Origin: a bacterium
GTDB taxonomy: Bacteria > UBA8248
Length of the DNA: 64,000 bases
Direction: 5' to 3'
NCBI GenBank assembly: GCA_022828125.1
Contig: JAJEJD010000019.1
Span: 306,211 to 370,210 of the forward strand
Numbering within the stretch: the first letter of the stretch is position 1; the number at the start of each line of letters is the position of its first letter. Below, piece by piece: positions 27,015 to 37,401 of this stretch. The notes beneath the pieces are model-generated. The model saw only the letters and a program-made list of their open reading frames with translations. It ran no database searches and was not told where the DNA came from. The position numbers and the translations under genes are program-made.

Positions 27015-27084
27015 CCCAACCCGGAAGGGACTTGAATTTCCGGGCGTCAGTGAATCGCCGGAGAAATAGAACCGGGTATCTCAC

Positions 27085-28236
27085 TCAAGCGAAAGCGCGG
27101 ATTCCGGTTTCAAAGCCTGCGATGATGAGCTTCTGGATCTGGCTGGTTCCCTCGTAGATGGTCGCCACGCGGGCGTCGCGCATGTAGCGCTCCACGGGAT
27201 ACTCGTTGCTGTAGCCCATGCCGCCGTGAATCTGGATGGCGTCGTTCGCGCAGCGAAGGGCCGCCTCGGTGCAATAGTATTTGGCGATGGAGGTCTCGCG
27301 CGTATTCGGCTTGCCCGCATTCTTGAGTTCCCCCGCCCGGTAGAGCAGGAGCCTGCTCGCGTCGATGTCGACCACCATGCGGGCGATCATGTCCTGCACG
27401 AGCTGGTGCGCGGCGATGGGCTTCCCGAACGTGCGGCGCTCCTTCGCGTAGGCGACCGACGCCTCGAGCGAGCCCTGCGCGATTCCCAGACAGCCCGCGC
27501 CCACCGAATAGCGCCCGTTGTCGAGCGCGCTCATCGCCACCTTGAAGCCGTCGCCCACCTCCCCCATCAGGGCGTCATCGGGCACTTCGACGTTCGCCAG
27601 GAATAACTCGGCGGTGTTCGAACTCCTGAGCCCCAGCTTTCCGTGCATCGTCCTGGCCTCGAAGCCGGGCCGGTCGGTTTCGACCAGAAACGCCGCCATC
27701 TTGCGGGGGTTCTCGCGATCGGTCTGCGCGATCACGAGCGCAAGCTGCGCGACCCCTCCGTTGCTGATCCATATCTTCTGGCCGTTCAGCTTCCAGCCGC
27801 CTTGAGTCTTTCCCGCAAAGGTCTTCAGGTGCTGGGCGTCAGAGCCCACGTCCGGCTCGGTGAGGCCGAAGCATCCTATCCACTCCGCCGTACAGAGTCT
27901 GGGGAGATATTTCTTCTTCTGCGCCTCGCTCCCCCACTTCAGGATCGTGGTGGCGACGAGAGAGATCTGCACCGACAGGACGGTACGCACCGAACTGCAC
28001 GCCTTGCTGATCTCCTCGTTCATGATGGCGTAGGAGATATAGTCGAGACCCGCGCCGCCGTATTCCTCTGGAATCGGGCCGCCGAACATGCCCAACTCGC
28101 CCATTTCGGCGACGATATCCGCCGGGTATCTCTCTTTCTCGTCGTTCTCCCGGGCGACGGGGACGATTCGCCGCTGGGCGAACTCCGCCGCCGTCTCCTT
28201 GATCAGCCGCTGGGTCTCGTTGAGTTCAAAATCCAC
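27085..28236 (-). CDS. Acyl-CoA dehydrogenase
   Basis: 383-residue FAD enzyme catalysing alpha,beta-dehydrogenation of acyl-CoA. CFGLTEPDVGSDAQ and WISNGGVAQLAL are the usual signatures. The catalytic Glu is in ATIYEGTSQIQ near the C-terminus, as in short-chain acyl-CoA dehydrogenases. It is the last gene of an operon with thiolase and 3-hydroxyacyl-CoA dehydrogenase, 24 bp after the latter. An electron-transfer flavoprotein is not encoded nearby. Confidence 0.95.
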   Translation of the reverse strand: MDFELNETQRLIKETAAEFAQRRIVPVARENDEKERYPADIVAEMGELGMFGGPIPEEYGGAGLDYISYAIMNEEISKACSSVRTVLSVQISLVATTILKWGSEAQKKKYLPRLCTAEWIGCFGLTEPDVGSDAQHLKTFAGKTQGGWKLNGQKIWISNGGVAQLALVIAQTDRENPRKMAAFLVETDRPGFEARTMHGKLGLRSSNTAELFLANVEVPDDALMGEVGDGFKVAMSALDNGRYSVGAGCLGIAQGSLEASVAYAKERRTFGKPIAAHQLVQDMIARMVVDIDASRLLLYRAGELKNAGKPNTRETSIAKYYCTEAALRCANDAIQIHGGMGYSNEYPVERYMRDARVATIYEGTSQIQKLIIAGFETGIRAFA

Positions 28237-28260
28237 GGTCGTCTCAGGATAGGAGGCTTA

Positions 28261-29115
28261 TTACTCGTATGTGAAGAAGCCGCGGCCGGACTTGCGGCCC
28301 AGGTGACCCGCCTTGACCATCTTGCGCAGCAGGAAGTTGGGCCGATAGCGCGTATCGCCGAGTTCGCGGTAGAGCGTCTCGGTCTTGGCGAGGTGAATGT
28401 CCACGCCGATCAGGTCGATGAGTTCGAGCGGCCCCATGGGCAGGCCTGCGCCCATCTTCATCGCCTTGTCGATGTCCTCGGCAGAGGCCAAACCACCCGC
28501 ATAGACCTCCACCGCCTCGTTGAGCATTCCCGCCAGCACGCGGCTGCCGATGCCCGCCGGGCTGTCAAAATTCGCCATCACGGGCGTCTTGCCGAGCCGC
28601 TCGGCCAGGGCGCGGGCGGCTTCGACCGTCTCTTTCGAGGTGCCGAGGCCCGGCATGATCTCGACGAGCTTCATCACCAGCGGCGGATTGAAGAAGTGCA
28701 CGCCCACGACCTTCTCGGGCCTCGATGTGGCCGCCGCCATCTCGGTGATGGAGAGCGAGGTGGTGTTCGACGCGAAAATCGCGCGCTCGGGCGCCGCCTC
28801 ATCCAGCGCGCCCAGCACCTCTTTCTTGATATCCATGTCCTCGAAAACGGCCTCGACGACGACGTCCGCATCCGCCGCTTTCGCGTAGCCCGTCGCAGGC
28901 GTGATGCGCGAGAAAACGGCGTCTTTCGCTTCAGCAGACATCTTGCCCTGTTCTACGCGCCTGGCGGCGCGGGCCTCAAGCCCCGAAATCGCCTTCGCCA
29001 CCATCTCTTCGCTCAAATCCGTCAGGACGACCGGAATCTCGTTTTGCGCGAAAAGCTGGGCGATCCCTGCGCCCATCGTGCCGGCGCCCACCACCATTGC
29101 CTTTTCCATTCCCAT
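28261..29115 (-). CDS. 3-hydroxyacyl-CoA dehydrogenase (Hbd/PaaH type)
   Basis: 284-residue NAD-dependent enzyme, the length of stand-alone 3-hydroxybutyryl-CoA dehydrogenases. The cofactor loop is VVGAGTMGAGIAQLFA and the catalytic His lies in VGVHFFNPPLVMKLVE. It lies between the thiolase and acyl-CoA dehydrogenase genes. Together they could interconvert acetyl-CoA and butyryl-CoA-type intermediates if an enoyl-CoA hydratase, such as the one at 38061, is supplied. Confidence 0.94.
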   Translation of the reverse strand: MGMEKAMVVGAGTMGAGIAQLFAQNEIPVVLTDLSEEMVAKAISGLEARAARRVEQGKMSAEAKDAVFSRITPATGYAKAADADVVVEAVFEDMDIKKEVLGALDEAAPERAIFASNTTSLSITEMAAATSRPEKVVGVHFFNPPLVMKLVEIMPGLGTSKETVEAARALAERLGKTPVMANFDSPAGIGSRVLAGMLNEAVEVYAGGLASAEDIDKAMKMGAGLPMGPLELIDLIGVDIHLAKTETLYRELGDTRYRPNFLLRKMVKAGHLGRKSGRGFFTYE

Positions 29116-29154
29116 CTCACCCTCTGGCTTTACTGAATCTTACGATCATCGCAT

Positions 29155-30339
29155 TTACGCGACGCGCTCCAGGACGACGGCCACCCCCTGGCCCCCGCCG
29201 ATGCAGGCGCTCACGACGCCGAACTGCCCGCCCCTTTGTTCGAGCGCATTCAGGCAGGTGGCGATGATTTTCCCGCCCGTAGCGCCCACCGGATGGCCGA
29301 GCGCGATGGCGCCGCCGTGCACGTTCAGCTTGTTCCTGTCCCACTCGAGTTCGCGCTCACAGGCGATGACCTGGGCGGCGAACGCCTCGTTCACCTCGAT
29401 CAAGTCCATGTCCTCGAGCGCCAGCCCCGCGCGTTCGAGCGCCTTGGGGATAGCCGTCACCGGGCCCAGCCCCATGTAGCGGGGCTCCACACCCGTCGAG
29501 GCATAGCCGCGCAGGACGGCGACGGGCTTCGCGCCCAACGCATCCGCCTTCTCCCTGGAAGCCAGAACGAGGGCGGAGGCCGCATCCGCCTGGCAGCACG
29601 AATTGCCGGGGGTAACGGAGCCGTTCTTGTCGAAAACGGGCCTGAGGCGGCCCAGTTTTTCCATCGACATGCCGCTGCGCGGCGTCTCGTCCTTATCGAA
29701 CACCGTGACATCGCCCTTTCGCCCCTTGAGTTCGATTGGCGCGATCTCCTCCGTGAACCTGCCGCCCTCGACGGCCGCCACGGCCTTCTCCTGGCTTTCG
29801 AGCGCGTACTCGTCCTGCTCTTCGCGGCTCAGGTTGTATTTTTCCACCAGGTTCTCCGCCGTCACGCCCATGAGCTGCCCCGAGAGGGGATCCTCATAGC
29901 CGTCCTTGTAGATCAGGTCCAGAAACTGCGCGTGCCCGAAGCGGTTCCCCCACCTCGCGCCCGGGTTCACGAAGGGCACGTTGGAGGTGCTCTCCACGCC
30001 GCCGGCGAGCACGACTTCCGCATCGCCCGCGCGAATCGCCTGCGCGGCGAGGGCTGCGGCCTTGATGCTCGAGCCGCAGCGCTTGTTGATCGTGTAGGCG
30101 GGCGTCTCCTTGGGAAGGCCCGCGCCCACCGAAATGAGCCGCGCGGAATTGGGCCCCACCCCCGCCTGCCATCCGTGGCCGATGATGGTCTCGTCGAAAT
30201 GTTCCGGTTCCACGCCCGATCTTTGAATCGCTTCGCGGGCGATGTGAACACCCATCTCCGGTGCGGTCATGCCTTTGAGCGCGCCGCCGAAGGCCCCGCC
30301 CGGGGAACGAACGCTGCTGAGAATGACGACGTCTTTCAT
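29155..30339 (-). CDS. Acetyl-CoA acetyltransferase (thiolase)
   Basis: 394-residue thiolase that cleaves or forms 3-oxoacyl-CoA. The acyl-carrying Cys is in NKRCGSSIKA, the His in HGGAIALGHPVGATGG and the second Cys in VVSACIGGGQG. ATG 30339 is chosen since GAGGG lies 6 bp upstream; the extra in-frame codons start with TTG. It is the first gene of the operon. Confidence 0.95.
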   Translation of the reverse strand: MKDVVILSSVRSPGGAFGGALKGMTAPEMGVHIAREAIQRSGVEPEHFDETIIGHGWQAGVGPNSARLISVGAGLPKETPAYTINKRCGSSIKAAALAAQAIRAGDAEVVLAGGVESTSNVPFVNPGARWGNRFGHAQFLDLIYKDGYEDPLSGQLMGVTAENLVEKYNLSREEQDEYALESQEKAVAAVEGGRFTEEIAPIELKGRKGDVTVFDKDETPRSGMSMEKLGRLRPVFDKNGSVTPGNSCCQADAASALVLASREKADALGAKPVAVLRGYASTGVEPRYMGLGPVTAIPKALERAGLALEDMDLIEVNEAFAAQVIACERELEWDRNKLNVHGGAIALGHPVGATGGKIIATCLNALEQRGGQFGVVSACIGGGQGVAVVLERVA

Positions 30340-30525
30340 GTAAGCCCTCAATTAACAAATAGATGTGATGCCTCTCCTCCAAGATACCGGAGCAGAGAAC
30401 TCAAATGCCTGAAATGGTATCTCTATGTGTCAGGGGTTCTTATGGCATACCTCGAACACGGTAGGCAAGGAATGAGACGAAACGAAACCTTGGGACACCT
30501 CGGTCGGCTCAGGCGTGAAACTCAC

Positions 30526-31503
30526 TCAGCGAGAGAGCTGTTCCCGTAAGTCTTCCAGCAGCTTGAGGAAATCCGCCGGAGGTTCGGCCACCAACTCCCG
30601 CTCATCCCCTTCGATAGGATGGCGGAAAACCAGCCTGTGCGCATGGAGGGCTTGTCTCCCGATGAGGCTCTTTCGATTCGATTTGTTCTTCTTGCGGGGC
30701 CCTCTCGGCAGCCGGCCCAGGCCGTACACCGGGTCGCCCAGGACGGGATGCCCGACGTGGCTCATGTGCACCCTGATCTGATGCGTTCTGCCCGTCTCGA
30801 GCGTAATGCCCAATAGCGATGCGTCTCCCAGCACCTCCCGGACCGCGTAGTGGGTCACCGCGCGGCGGCCGCTCCCGACGACCGCCATGGCCGTCCTGTG
30901 GGCAGGGTGCCGGCCGATGGGGGCGTCTATCGTGTCCTCTCCCTGAGGGGGGATGCCCCGGACGATGGCCAGATAGTGCCGGTGGATCCGGCGCGCCTTG
31001 AGGTCGGCGGAGAGTTTTCCGTGCGCGGCATCCGTTTTTGCCGCAATCAGCAGGCCGGACGTGTCCTTGTCGAGCCGGTGAACGATGCCGGGCCTCTCCA
31101 CCCCGCCGATGCCCGAGAGCTGTCCTCTACAGTGATGCAAAAGAGCTGCGGCGAGGGTTCCCTTCCGCTGTCCGGCTCCCGGGTGAACCACCATGCCGGG
31201 CGGCTTGTTGAGCACAAGCAGGTGTTCGTCCTCGTAGCGAACGTCGAGCGCGATATCTTCGGCCTCGATGTGGGAGGGTACGGGAGGCGGCAGCGTCACC
31301 ACGACACGCGCGCCGCTTGGGAGAGCATGCGACGTTTTCGTCTCGATTCTCCCATCGACGCAGACCATGCCGTCTCGGATGAGCACCTGTACGCGCGAAC
31401 GGGAGAGTTCCGTCAGGTTCCGGGACAGAAACGAATCGACGCGCTTGGCGCCTTCATGACAGATAAGCGCCCAGGTTTTCTCGCCTCCCCTCGCCATACT
31501 CAT
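30526..31503 (-). CDS. rluD: Ribosomal large-subunit pseudouridine synthase, RluD family
   Basis: 325-residue RNA-modifying enzyme. An N-terminal S4 RNA-binding domain (RVDSFLSRNLTELSRSRVQVL, about 20-80) is followed by the RluA-type catalytic domain with catalytic Asp in GIVHRLDKDTSGLL. RHYLAIVRG and RTHQIRVHMSHVGHPVLGD are also diagnostic. It would convert specific 23S rRNA uridines to pseudouridine. Its ATG overlaps the TGA of the upstream membrane-protein gene (ATGA). The usual lspA-rluD neighbourhood is conserved apart from one inserted gene. Confidence 0.93.
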   Translation of the reverse strand: MSMARGGEKTWALICHEGAKRVDSFLSRNLTELSRSRVQVLIRDGMVCVDGRIETKTSHALPSGARVVVTLPPPVPSHIEAEDIALDVRYEDEHLLVLNKPPGMVVHPGAGQRKGTLAAALLHHCRGQLSGIGGVERPGIVHRLDKDTSGLLIAAKTDAAHGKLSADLKARRIHRHYLAIVRGIPPQGEDTIDAPIGRHPAHRTAMAVVGSGRRAVTHYAVREVLGDASLLGITLETGRTHQIRVHMSHVGHPVLGDPVYGLGRLPRGPRKKNKSNRKSLIGRQALHAHRLVFRHPIEGDERELVAEPPADFLKLLEDLREQLSR

Positions 31504-32048
31504 ACCTTGACGAGAGCGTCGATGACTCGTGTTCTGCGGTAGAGCGTCCCCCGGACCTGATCGCCCGGCGCCAGGAGGTCGTGGTAGCCCTGGGCGGCCA
31601 GGAACCAGCCTTCCTTGATGATTTTTCCGCTCCCCAGCGTCAGCGGACGCATGCCGATGCCGCGAACGATTCTGAGATGATACTTCTCTTCCAGGAAAGC
31701 CAGCTTGTTCCAGAAGATATAGGAGGCCTTGGACGCGACGCGGCCCTCGAAGTTCACCGGTTCGTCCATCAGGTCTCTGAGCGCGCGAGAGGCTCTCCAG
31801 AATGAATAAGCGAGAAAAGCGCCCAGAACAGATGCGGCGGCGTAGAAGAGCGTGTCATCCTTGAAGGGACGCTGCGCGATCAGGTATCCCAAGCCCGAAA
31901 TGCACGCCAGAGAAGCTACGCTCCAGATAATAGACGTGTTCCACAGATAATGGCGCGCATAGCCGCGCGCCCTGGTCGCCGAGCCTACGGAGGGGGTGTT
32001 CCGGCTCGCATGCGTCCCCGAGAACGGGAAAGGACCCAGCATCTCCAT
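31500..32048 (-). CDS. Hypothetical membrane protein between lspA and rluD
   Basis: 182 residues, family not recognised. Two hydrophobic helices lie close together (about 40-60 and 67-86) and are followed by a roughly 95-residue cytosolic-looking part rich in basic and aromatic residues. Overlap with rluD (4 bp) and the same-strand position after lspA show it is part of the housekeeping operon. The start is uncertain: the first Met is taken, but the first 30 residues look unstructured. Confidence 0.7.
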   Translation of the reverse strand: MEMLGPFPFSGTHASRNTPSVGSATRARGYARHYLWNTSIIWSVASLACISGLGYLIAQRPFKDDTLFYAAASVLGAFLAYSFWRASRALRDLMDEPVNFEGRVASKASYIFWNKLAFLEEKYHLRIVRGIGMRPLTLGSGKIIKEGWFLAAQGYHDLLAPGDQVRGTLYRRTRVIDALVKV

Positions 32049-32105
32049 CCCTCCGGAAAGAAATCCACTTCTCGTGAAAACCGGCTGCTGCCCGGGCGAA
32101 TCGCT

Positions 32106-32615
32106 CTACCCGCCTTTCCCTTTCGATGCGGTTTCGGGCGGACTCCGAAGCAAGTCGACTATCATCAGCCCGACCCCGACCGTGATGCCTGAATCCGCCA
32201 GGTTGAACGCGGGCCAATGGTATTGCCCATAATAGAACAGCAGATAGTCGATCACCTCGCCGTAGGCGATCCTGTCGACCAGATTTCCCAGGCCGCCGCC
32301 GAAAACGAGAACCATGCCCGCTCTTCCCCAGAGATTTCCCGACGGATGAGAGCGGTATAGATAGAGGACGAACGCCAACGCCGCCAGGGTGGCGCAGATG
32401 AAGAAAAGACGCCCCCACAGGGGAGGCAGGCCGTCCAGGATGCTGAACGCCCCGCCTGAATTTCTCAAATACACGAGATTGAAAAACCCCGGAATCACCG
32501 CCTGAGAATCACCCAGGGCGAAAGTCTTGTCGATAATCTGCTTGACCACCTGATCGGCCAGGGCGAAAGGAACGGCAATGAGGAAAAACGGTTTGAGCCC
32601 CGGCCTTCGGCTCAC
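32106..32615 (-). CDS. lspA: Lipoprotein signal peptidase II
   Basis: 169-residue membrane aspartyl protease that removes signal peptides from prolipoproteins. There are four hydrophobic helices. The catalytic Asp residues are in [10 protein letters not shown] and FNLADSGI, with the conserved Asn-rich [13 protein letters not shown] loop. The GTG at 32615 overlaps the ileS stop as GTGA, so the start is set by coupling; the frame is open far upstream inside ileS. The PEGA lipoprotein at 10228 is a possible substrate in this window. Confidence 0.92.
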   Translation of the reverse strand: MSRRPGLKPFFLIAVPFALADQVVKQIIDKTFALGDSQAVIPGFFNLVYLRNSGGAFSILDGLPPLWGRLFFICATLAALAFVLYLYRSHPSGNLWGRAGMVLVFGGGLGNLVDRIAYGEVIDYLLFYYGQYHWPAFNLADSGITVGVGLMIVDLLRSPPETASKGKGG

Positions 32616-35467
32616 GAAAGCACCTTCGCGGCGATGCGGGCGCAGCGCGCCGAGAGGTCGGGGAAGCGGGGGTCCGAGCCCACGTCTTCCGAGATTTTCC
32701 ACGACATGGCGCACTTCGCCCCTCGCGCCTCGTTCACCTCGACGGCCAGCCCCTCTACCTCCTCGCTGCGGTAGACATCGCCCGAGGGCGCCTCGCCGGC
32801 GCCGGCGAGCGCGGCGCCCGAGACGATGAACACGTCTTCCATCTCGGGCTCCAGGACCGCCAGCTTCTCGCGCATACTTTCTTCGGTGAACAGCCTCACG
32901 CTGAAATTGAGAGAACTGCCCTTGCCCTTTTCCTGATTCTGGCGGACGAGTTCGAGCGCCTTGAGCACCTCGGCCCGCGCGCGCATGAGCGGCTCCCATT
33001 TCTCTTCGAGCGCCTCGTCGCGCCGCTCGGGGTCGGCTTCGGGCAGGGACGCCAGGTGGATGCTCTCGCCGTGTAGTTTCGGCGTGAGTTGATAGGCTTC
33101 TTCCGCCGTGAAGGGCAGGATCGGCGCCATCATCCTGAGCAGCGCATCCAGGATTTCGTGCATGGTGCTGACGCCCGATATCCTGTCCACGTCATCGGGC
33201 AGCGAGATGTAGAGCCTGTCCTTCAAGACGTCGAGATAGAACGAGGACAAATCGACTGCGCAGAAGTTGTTGAGCGCATGGTAGACGGCGTGAAACTCAT
33301 AGTCGGCATAGGCCTGCCGCACGCGTTCGACGAGCTTATCCAGGCGGCTGATGATGAGCCTGTCGATCTCCATGCGCTCTGCCAGCGGAACCGCGTCCTG
33401 CGCGGGGTCGAAACTCTCATAGTCCCTCAGGTTGCCCAGCAGGAAGCGGCAGGTGTTTCTTATCCGGCGGTAGGCCTCGGCCATGCGGTCCAGAATCTGC
33501 GGGGAGATGCGGATGTCTTCCCGGTAGTTCTCCCCGGCGACCCAGAGCCTTAATATCTCTGCGCCGTATTTCTTGATGATCTCCTCGGGCGCGATCGTGT
33601 TGCCGAGCGATTTGCTCATCTTCTTGCCCTTGCCGTCCACCACGTAGCCGTGGGTGAGCACCTCGCGGTAGGGCGCCGCATCCCTGACGCCCACGGCGGC
33701 GAGCAGGGAGCTGTGGAACCAGCCGCGATGCTGATCGCTGCCTTCCAGATACATGTCCGAAGGCCACGTCAATTCTTCTCTTTTCTCCAGGACGGCCGCC
33801 TGGCTCACGCCCGAGTCGAACCATACGTCGAGAATGTCGGTCTCTTTCCTGAAAGACGCGCCGCCGCACTCGGAGCAAGTGAAACCCGGCGGCAGGAGAT
33901 CGGCAGGCTGTCTCTCGAACCACACGTCCGCGCCGCCTTCTTCCATCAGGTCCGCCACGCGGTGCGCCACCTCGGCGTCCACGACCACGTGCGCGCAACC
34001 CTCGCAATGGAAGGCCACGATGGGCACCCCCCAGGAGCGCTGGCGCGAGATGCACCAGTCCGGCCTGTTCTCGATCATGCCGTAGATGCGCTCCTCGCCC
34101 CAGGGCGGCACCCAGGCGACTTTTCGAATCTCTTCGAGCGAGCGCTTTCTCAAATCGGCGTGCTCCATCGAGATGAACCACTGCGGCGTCGCGCGGAAGA
34201 TGGTCGGCCTGTGGCTGCGCCAGTCGTGCGGGTAGGGGTGGGTGTAATCCTCCACCGCGAACAGGCGGCCCGAGTCGCGCAGATGCGCGATGATGTTCGG
34301 GTCGGCATCGAAGACGAACTGGCCTGCGAAATGCGCCACGTCGTCGGTGAATTTCCCGTCATCCGCTATGGGGCTGTAGACTTCGAGGCCGTATTTGAGG
34401 CCGGTTTCGTAGTCCTCGCGCCCGTGGCCGGGAGCGGTGTGCACGACGCCCGTGCCCTGATCGAGGGTGACGTAATCGGCCTTCACGACCAGTGAATCGC
34501 GCTCTATCCAGGGGTGCCGCGCGTGCAGACCCTCGATTACGCCTCCCCGGAAGCCCGCCACCTTCTCGAAGCCGGCGCTCGCCCCCTCCGTTTCGGCCAG
34601 TTCTTTCAGTCGGGGCAGGAAGTGCTCATGGAATATCAGCAACTCCTCCCCGTGGCGGAACACGCCGTATTCGAGAGTCTCACTGAACGCCAGCGCCAAG
34701 TTGGCCGGCAGCGTCCAGGGCGTCGTCGTCCAGATGAGAACGCTCACCGGGCGACCCTTGGCGGCCTCGCCCAGACCTTCAATCTTCTCCGCCCAGCCCG
34801 GCAGCTGCTCGTCCGAGATGGGGAATTTCACATAGATGCTCGGCGTGGTGACCTCCTCATACTCCACTTCGGCTTCCGCCAGCGCGGTCCTCAAACCCGG
34901 CGCCCAGTGCACGGGTTTGAGACCCAGATACACGCCGCCTCGCTCGATGAAGCGCGCCAGTTCGCGCACGGTGGCCGCTTCGTAGTCGTAGCTCATGGTG
35001 AGGTAGGGCCGCTCCCAGTCCCCAAAGACGCCCAGGCGCTTGAACTCGTCCCGCTGGATGTCGATGTATTTCTCGGCGTATTCGCGGCACATCCTGCGCT
35101 TTTGCACCTCGTCGATCTCAAAGCGCTTTCGGCCGAGTTCCTTGTCCACCTGGTGTTCGATCGGAAGCCCGTGGCAGTCCCATCCCGGCACGTAGACGGC
35201 GTCGAAACCGGCCATCTGTTTCGACTTCACCACGACGTCCTTCAAAATCTTGTTGAGCACCGTACCCAGGTGGATATGCCCGTTCGCGTAGGGGGGGCCG
35301 TCGTGCAGAACGTATTTTTTACGGCCCTGCGATGCGTCCCTGATCTTCTCGTAGATGTCCTGCGCCTCCCAGGACTCGAGCATCTGCGGCTCGCGCCTGG
35401 GCAGGTTCCCCTTCATGGGAAACGAGGTCTTGGGCAGGTTCAACAGTTCCTTGTAGTTCGTCGTCAT
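32612..35467 (-). CDS. ileS: Isoleucyl-tRNA synthetase
   Basis: 951-residue class I synthetase. The HIGH motif is YANGHIHLG at about residue 60, the editing domain is in the middle, and [11 protein letters not shown] is at about 600. The C-terminal tail carries the usual zinc-knuckle region, but only two of the four Cys remain. KCAMSW has Ser where the second Cys is expected, and DLSARC has Ser where the third is expected. It overlaps lspA by 4 bp and starts 16 bp after trpS. Confidence 0.97.
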   Translation of the reverse strand: MTTNYKELLNLPKTSFPMKGNLPRREPQMLESWEAQDIYEKIRDASQGRKKYVLHDGPPYANGHIHLGTVLNKILKDVVVKSKQMAGFDAVYVPGWDCHGLPIEHQVDKELGRKRFEIDEVQKRRMCREYAEKYIDIQRDEFKRLGVFGDWERPYLTMSYDYEAATVRELARFIERGGVYLGLKPVHWAPGLRTALAEAEVEYEEVTTPSIYVKFPISDEQLPGWAEKIEGLGEAAKGRPVSVLIWTTTPWTLPANLALAFSETLEYGVFRHGEELLIFHEHFLPRLKELAETEGASAGFEKVAGFRGGVIEGLHARHPWIERDSLVVKADYVTLDQGTGVVHTAPGHGREDYETGLKYGLEVYSPIADDGKFTDDVAHFAGQFVFDADPNIIAHLRDSGRLFAVEDYTHPYPHDWRSHRPTIFRATPQWFISMEHADLRKRSLEEIRKVAWVPPWGEERIYGMIENRPDWCISRQRSWGVPIVAFHCEGCAHVVVDAEVAHRVADLMEEGGADVWFERQPADLLPPGFTCSECGGASFRKETDILDVWFDSGVSQAAVLEKREELTWPSDMYLEGSDQHRGWFHSSLLAAVGVRDAAPYREVLTHGYVVDGKGKKMSKSLGNTIAPEEIIKKYGAEILRLWVAGENYREDIRISPQILDRMAEAYRRIRNTCRFLLGNLRDYESFDPAQDAVPLAERMEIDRLIISRLDKLVERVRQAYADYEFHAVYHALNNFCAVDLSSFYLDVLKDRLYISLPDDVDRISGVSTMHEILDALLRMMAPILPFTAEEAYQLTPKLHGESIHLASLPEADPERRDEALEEKWEPLMRARAEVLKALELVRQNQEKGKGSSLNFSVRLFTEESMREKLAVLEPEMEDVFIVSGAALAGAGEAPSGDVYRSEEVEGLAVEVNEARGAKCAMSWKISEDVGSDPRFPDLSARCARIAAKVLS

Positions 35468-35483
35468 TCTCCCATCCAGTCCT

Positions 35484-36506
35484 TTATGTCGTTTCGACAG
35501 CCGATACGGGCATCCCGGGGATTCCCGCCGCCTCCCTCACGAGGCGCATCGTCTTTTGCGCTTCCGCCCTGGCCCTGGCGCCGCCTTCGGCCAGAACACC
35601 CTCTACATAGCCGAGGTCATTCTCCAGGCGTTTCCTCTCCTCCCGGTAAGGCGCGAAATACGCATCCAGCTTCTCGAAGAGAATCTGTTTCGCGTTGCCG
35701 TAGCCGAAACCGGGCGTCCGGTATTTCTCCCTGAGCTCCTCCTGTTCCGCCTCATCGGAGAAGAGTTGATACAGGGAAAACACGTTGCAGGCGTCAGGGT
35801 CTTTGGGCTCTTCGAGCGGGGTGGAGTCGGTGACTATCGACATCACGCGCTTTCTCAGGCGTTTCCCCTCCTCGAAAATCTCTATCGTGTTGTCATAGCT
35901 CTTGCTCATCTTCTGGCCGTCCAGGCCCGGCACCTTGGCACCTGCGTCGAGCCTGACGGTGGGCAGGGGGAAGATTTCCCCATACGCGTTGTTGAAGGCA
36001 AGCGCCATGTCCCGCGTCATCTCGAGGTGCTGCACCTGATCCTCTCCCACCGGAACGACCGTGGAGCGGTAGATCAGGATGTCGGCGGCCATGAGCATCG
36101 GGTAATAGTAAAGCCCCATCGAGGGGGTGATGCCCCGCGCCACCTTGTCCTTGAACGACGTGGCGCGATCGAGAAGCCCCTTTCCCGTGACGGCGGAGAG
36201 CATCCAGGCGAGTTCGTTCACCTCGGGCACGTCGGACTGGCGGAAGAAAACCGCTTTTTCCGGGTCCAGACCCAATGCGAGATAGTCCATCGCCACGGCA
36301 AGCGTCTGCTCCGCCAGCAGGTCTCTGTCCTGCACCGTCGTCATGGCGTGGTAGTTCGCAATAAAATAGAAGGCCTCGGCCTCGTCCTGTAGCGCGATGT
36401 GCTGTTTGAGCGCGCCGAAGTAGTTGCCCAGGTGCAGTTTGCCCGAGGGCTGCACGCCGGAGAGAAACCGCGTCGGCCGTTTGTTCTCGTTTTGGCTGTC
36501 CGTCAT
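35484..36506 (-). CDS. trpS: Tryptophanyl-tRNA synthetase
   Basis: 340-residue class Ic synthetase. [20 protein letters not shown] has the HIGH equivalent [15 protein letters not shown] is the KMSKS loop, and [14 protein letters not shown] is the family signature. ATG 36506 is chosen with AAGGG 8 bp upstream; a Met five codons earlier is possible. It sits between the site-2 protease and ileS in one operon. Confidence 0.96.
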   Translation of the reverse strand: MTDSQNENKRPTRFLSGVQPSGKLHLGNYFGALKQHIALQDEAEAFYFIANYHAMTTVQDRDLLAEQTLAVAMDYLALGLDPEKAVFFRQSDVPEVNELAWMLSAVTGKGLLDRATSFKDKVARGITPSMGLYYYPMLMAADILIYRSTVVPVGEDQVQHLEMTRDMALAFNNAYGEIFPLPTVRLDAGAKVPGLDGQKMSKSYDNTIEIFEEGKRLRKRVMSIVTDSTPLEEPKDPDACNVFSLYQLFSDEAEQEELREKYRTPGFGYGNAKQILFEKLDAYFAPYREERKRLENDLGYVEGVLAEGGARARAEAQKTMRLVREAAGIPGMPVSAVETT

Positions 36507-36543
36507 CGGTGTGCCCTTCATCCGCGCGCCTGCGAGAAACCCG

Positions 36544-37215
36544 CTACGCCAAACCGAAGATTCTGAGAAGATTTAACACAAAAACCTGCTCGGCCGTAGC
36601 CAGAGCGACGAAAATCGGCATCATGATCGTGTGCAGCGCGCCCAGCAGCAACAGGCCCAGCACGATGAAGAACCCGAACGGCTCGCTGCGCGAGTACTGC
36701 CACGCCAGTCTTCTCGGCAAAAGCCCCATGACGATCCTGCCCCCGTCGAAGGGGAGGATGGGGATCAGGTTGAACGCGGCGAGTGCGGTGTTGATGGTGA
36801 AACTCGCCCGCAGCATCAACATGAGCGGCTCGCCCACGAAGGTGAAGCCCAGGCCCGAGCCGCGCAGCAGAGAAAACAAAAACCCGCTGATGATCGCCAG
36901 GATGAAGTTCGTCGCAGGCCCGGCGAGGGCCACCCACATCATCCCCCGCCTGGGATGACGGAAATTGCGCGGATCCACCGGCACCGGCTTCGCCCAGCCG
37001 AAGCCCACGCCCCCCACCATGGAGATGACGAAGGCGAGCGTCCCCATCAAGTCGAGATGGACGATGGGATTAAGGTTGATACGCCCCAGCATGCGCGCGG
37101 TGTTGTCGCCCAGCTTCTCGGCCATCCAGGCGTGCGCCACCTCGTGGAAGGTGAGCGCCAGCAGAATGGCCGGTATCGCGATCAGCAGCTGCTGAATGAA
37201 ATCCGAGGAGAACAA
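36544..37215 (-). CDS. Site-2 protease (M50) family membrane peptidase
   Basis: 223-residue intramembrane zinc metalloprotease. HEVAH at about residue 24-28 is the metal-binding HExxH, and NLIPILPFDGGRI has the third ligand Asp. There are six hydrophobic segments. No PDZ domain is present, so it is a short YwhC/Rv2869c-like member and not RseP. It is the first gene of the trpS-ileS-lspA-rluD operon, a common arrangement in several phyla. Confidence 0.93.
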   Translation of the reverse strand: MFSSDFIQQLLIAIPAILLALTFHEVAHAWMAEKLGDNTARMLGRINLNPIVHLDLMGTLAFVISMVGGVGFGWAKPVPVDPRNFRHPRRGMMWVALAGPATNFILAIISGFLFSLLRGSGLGFTFVGEPLMLMLRASFTINTALAAFNLIPILPFDGGRIVMGLLPRRLAWQYSRSEPFGFFIVLGLLLLGALHTIMMPIFVALATAEQVFVLNLLRIFGLA

Positions 37216-37401
37216 GGCAGTCCCTTACCCCGTCAAGAGAGGCGACAATGAACGAGCGGCATGAACCCCAGACGTTCACAAACCGGGCGTAACCCCGGAA
37301 ACTTCCGGCGGCGGAAGTTTCACCCGCAAACCCGCCGGATTCTAGGGGCATAGGCAGATAGGGTCAAACGCGATACGCGCCGTGAAAAACCAGCTTTGCG
37401 A

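Noticed and set aside
27017..27045. Hairpin between the convergent deacetylase and acyl-CoA dehydrogenase genes
   Set aside because: The stem is only about seven pairs (CCCGGAA/TTCCGGG) with a long loop and no T-run, too weak to call a terminator.
27643..30549. Two long plus-strand frames opposite the thiolase operon
   Set aside because: They are codon-position mirror images of acyl-CoA dehydrogenase, Hbd and thiolase, with no ribosome-binding sites or domains.
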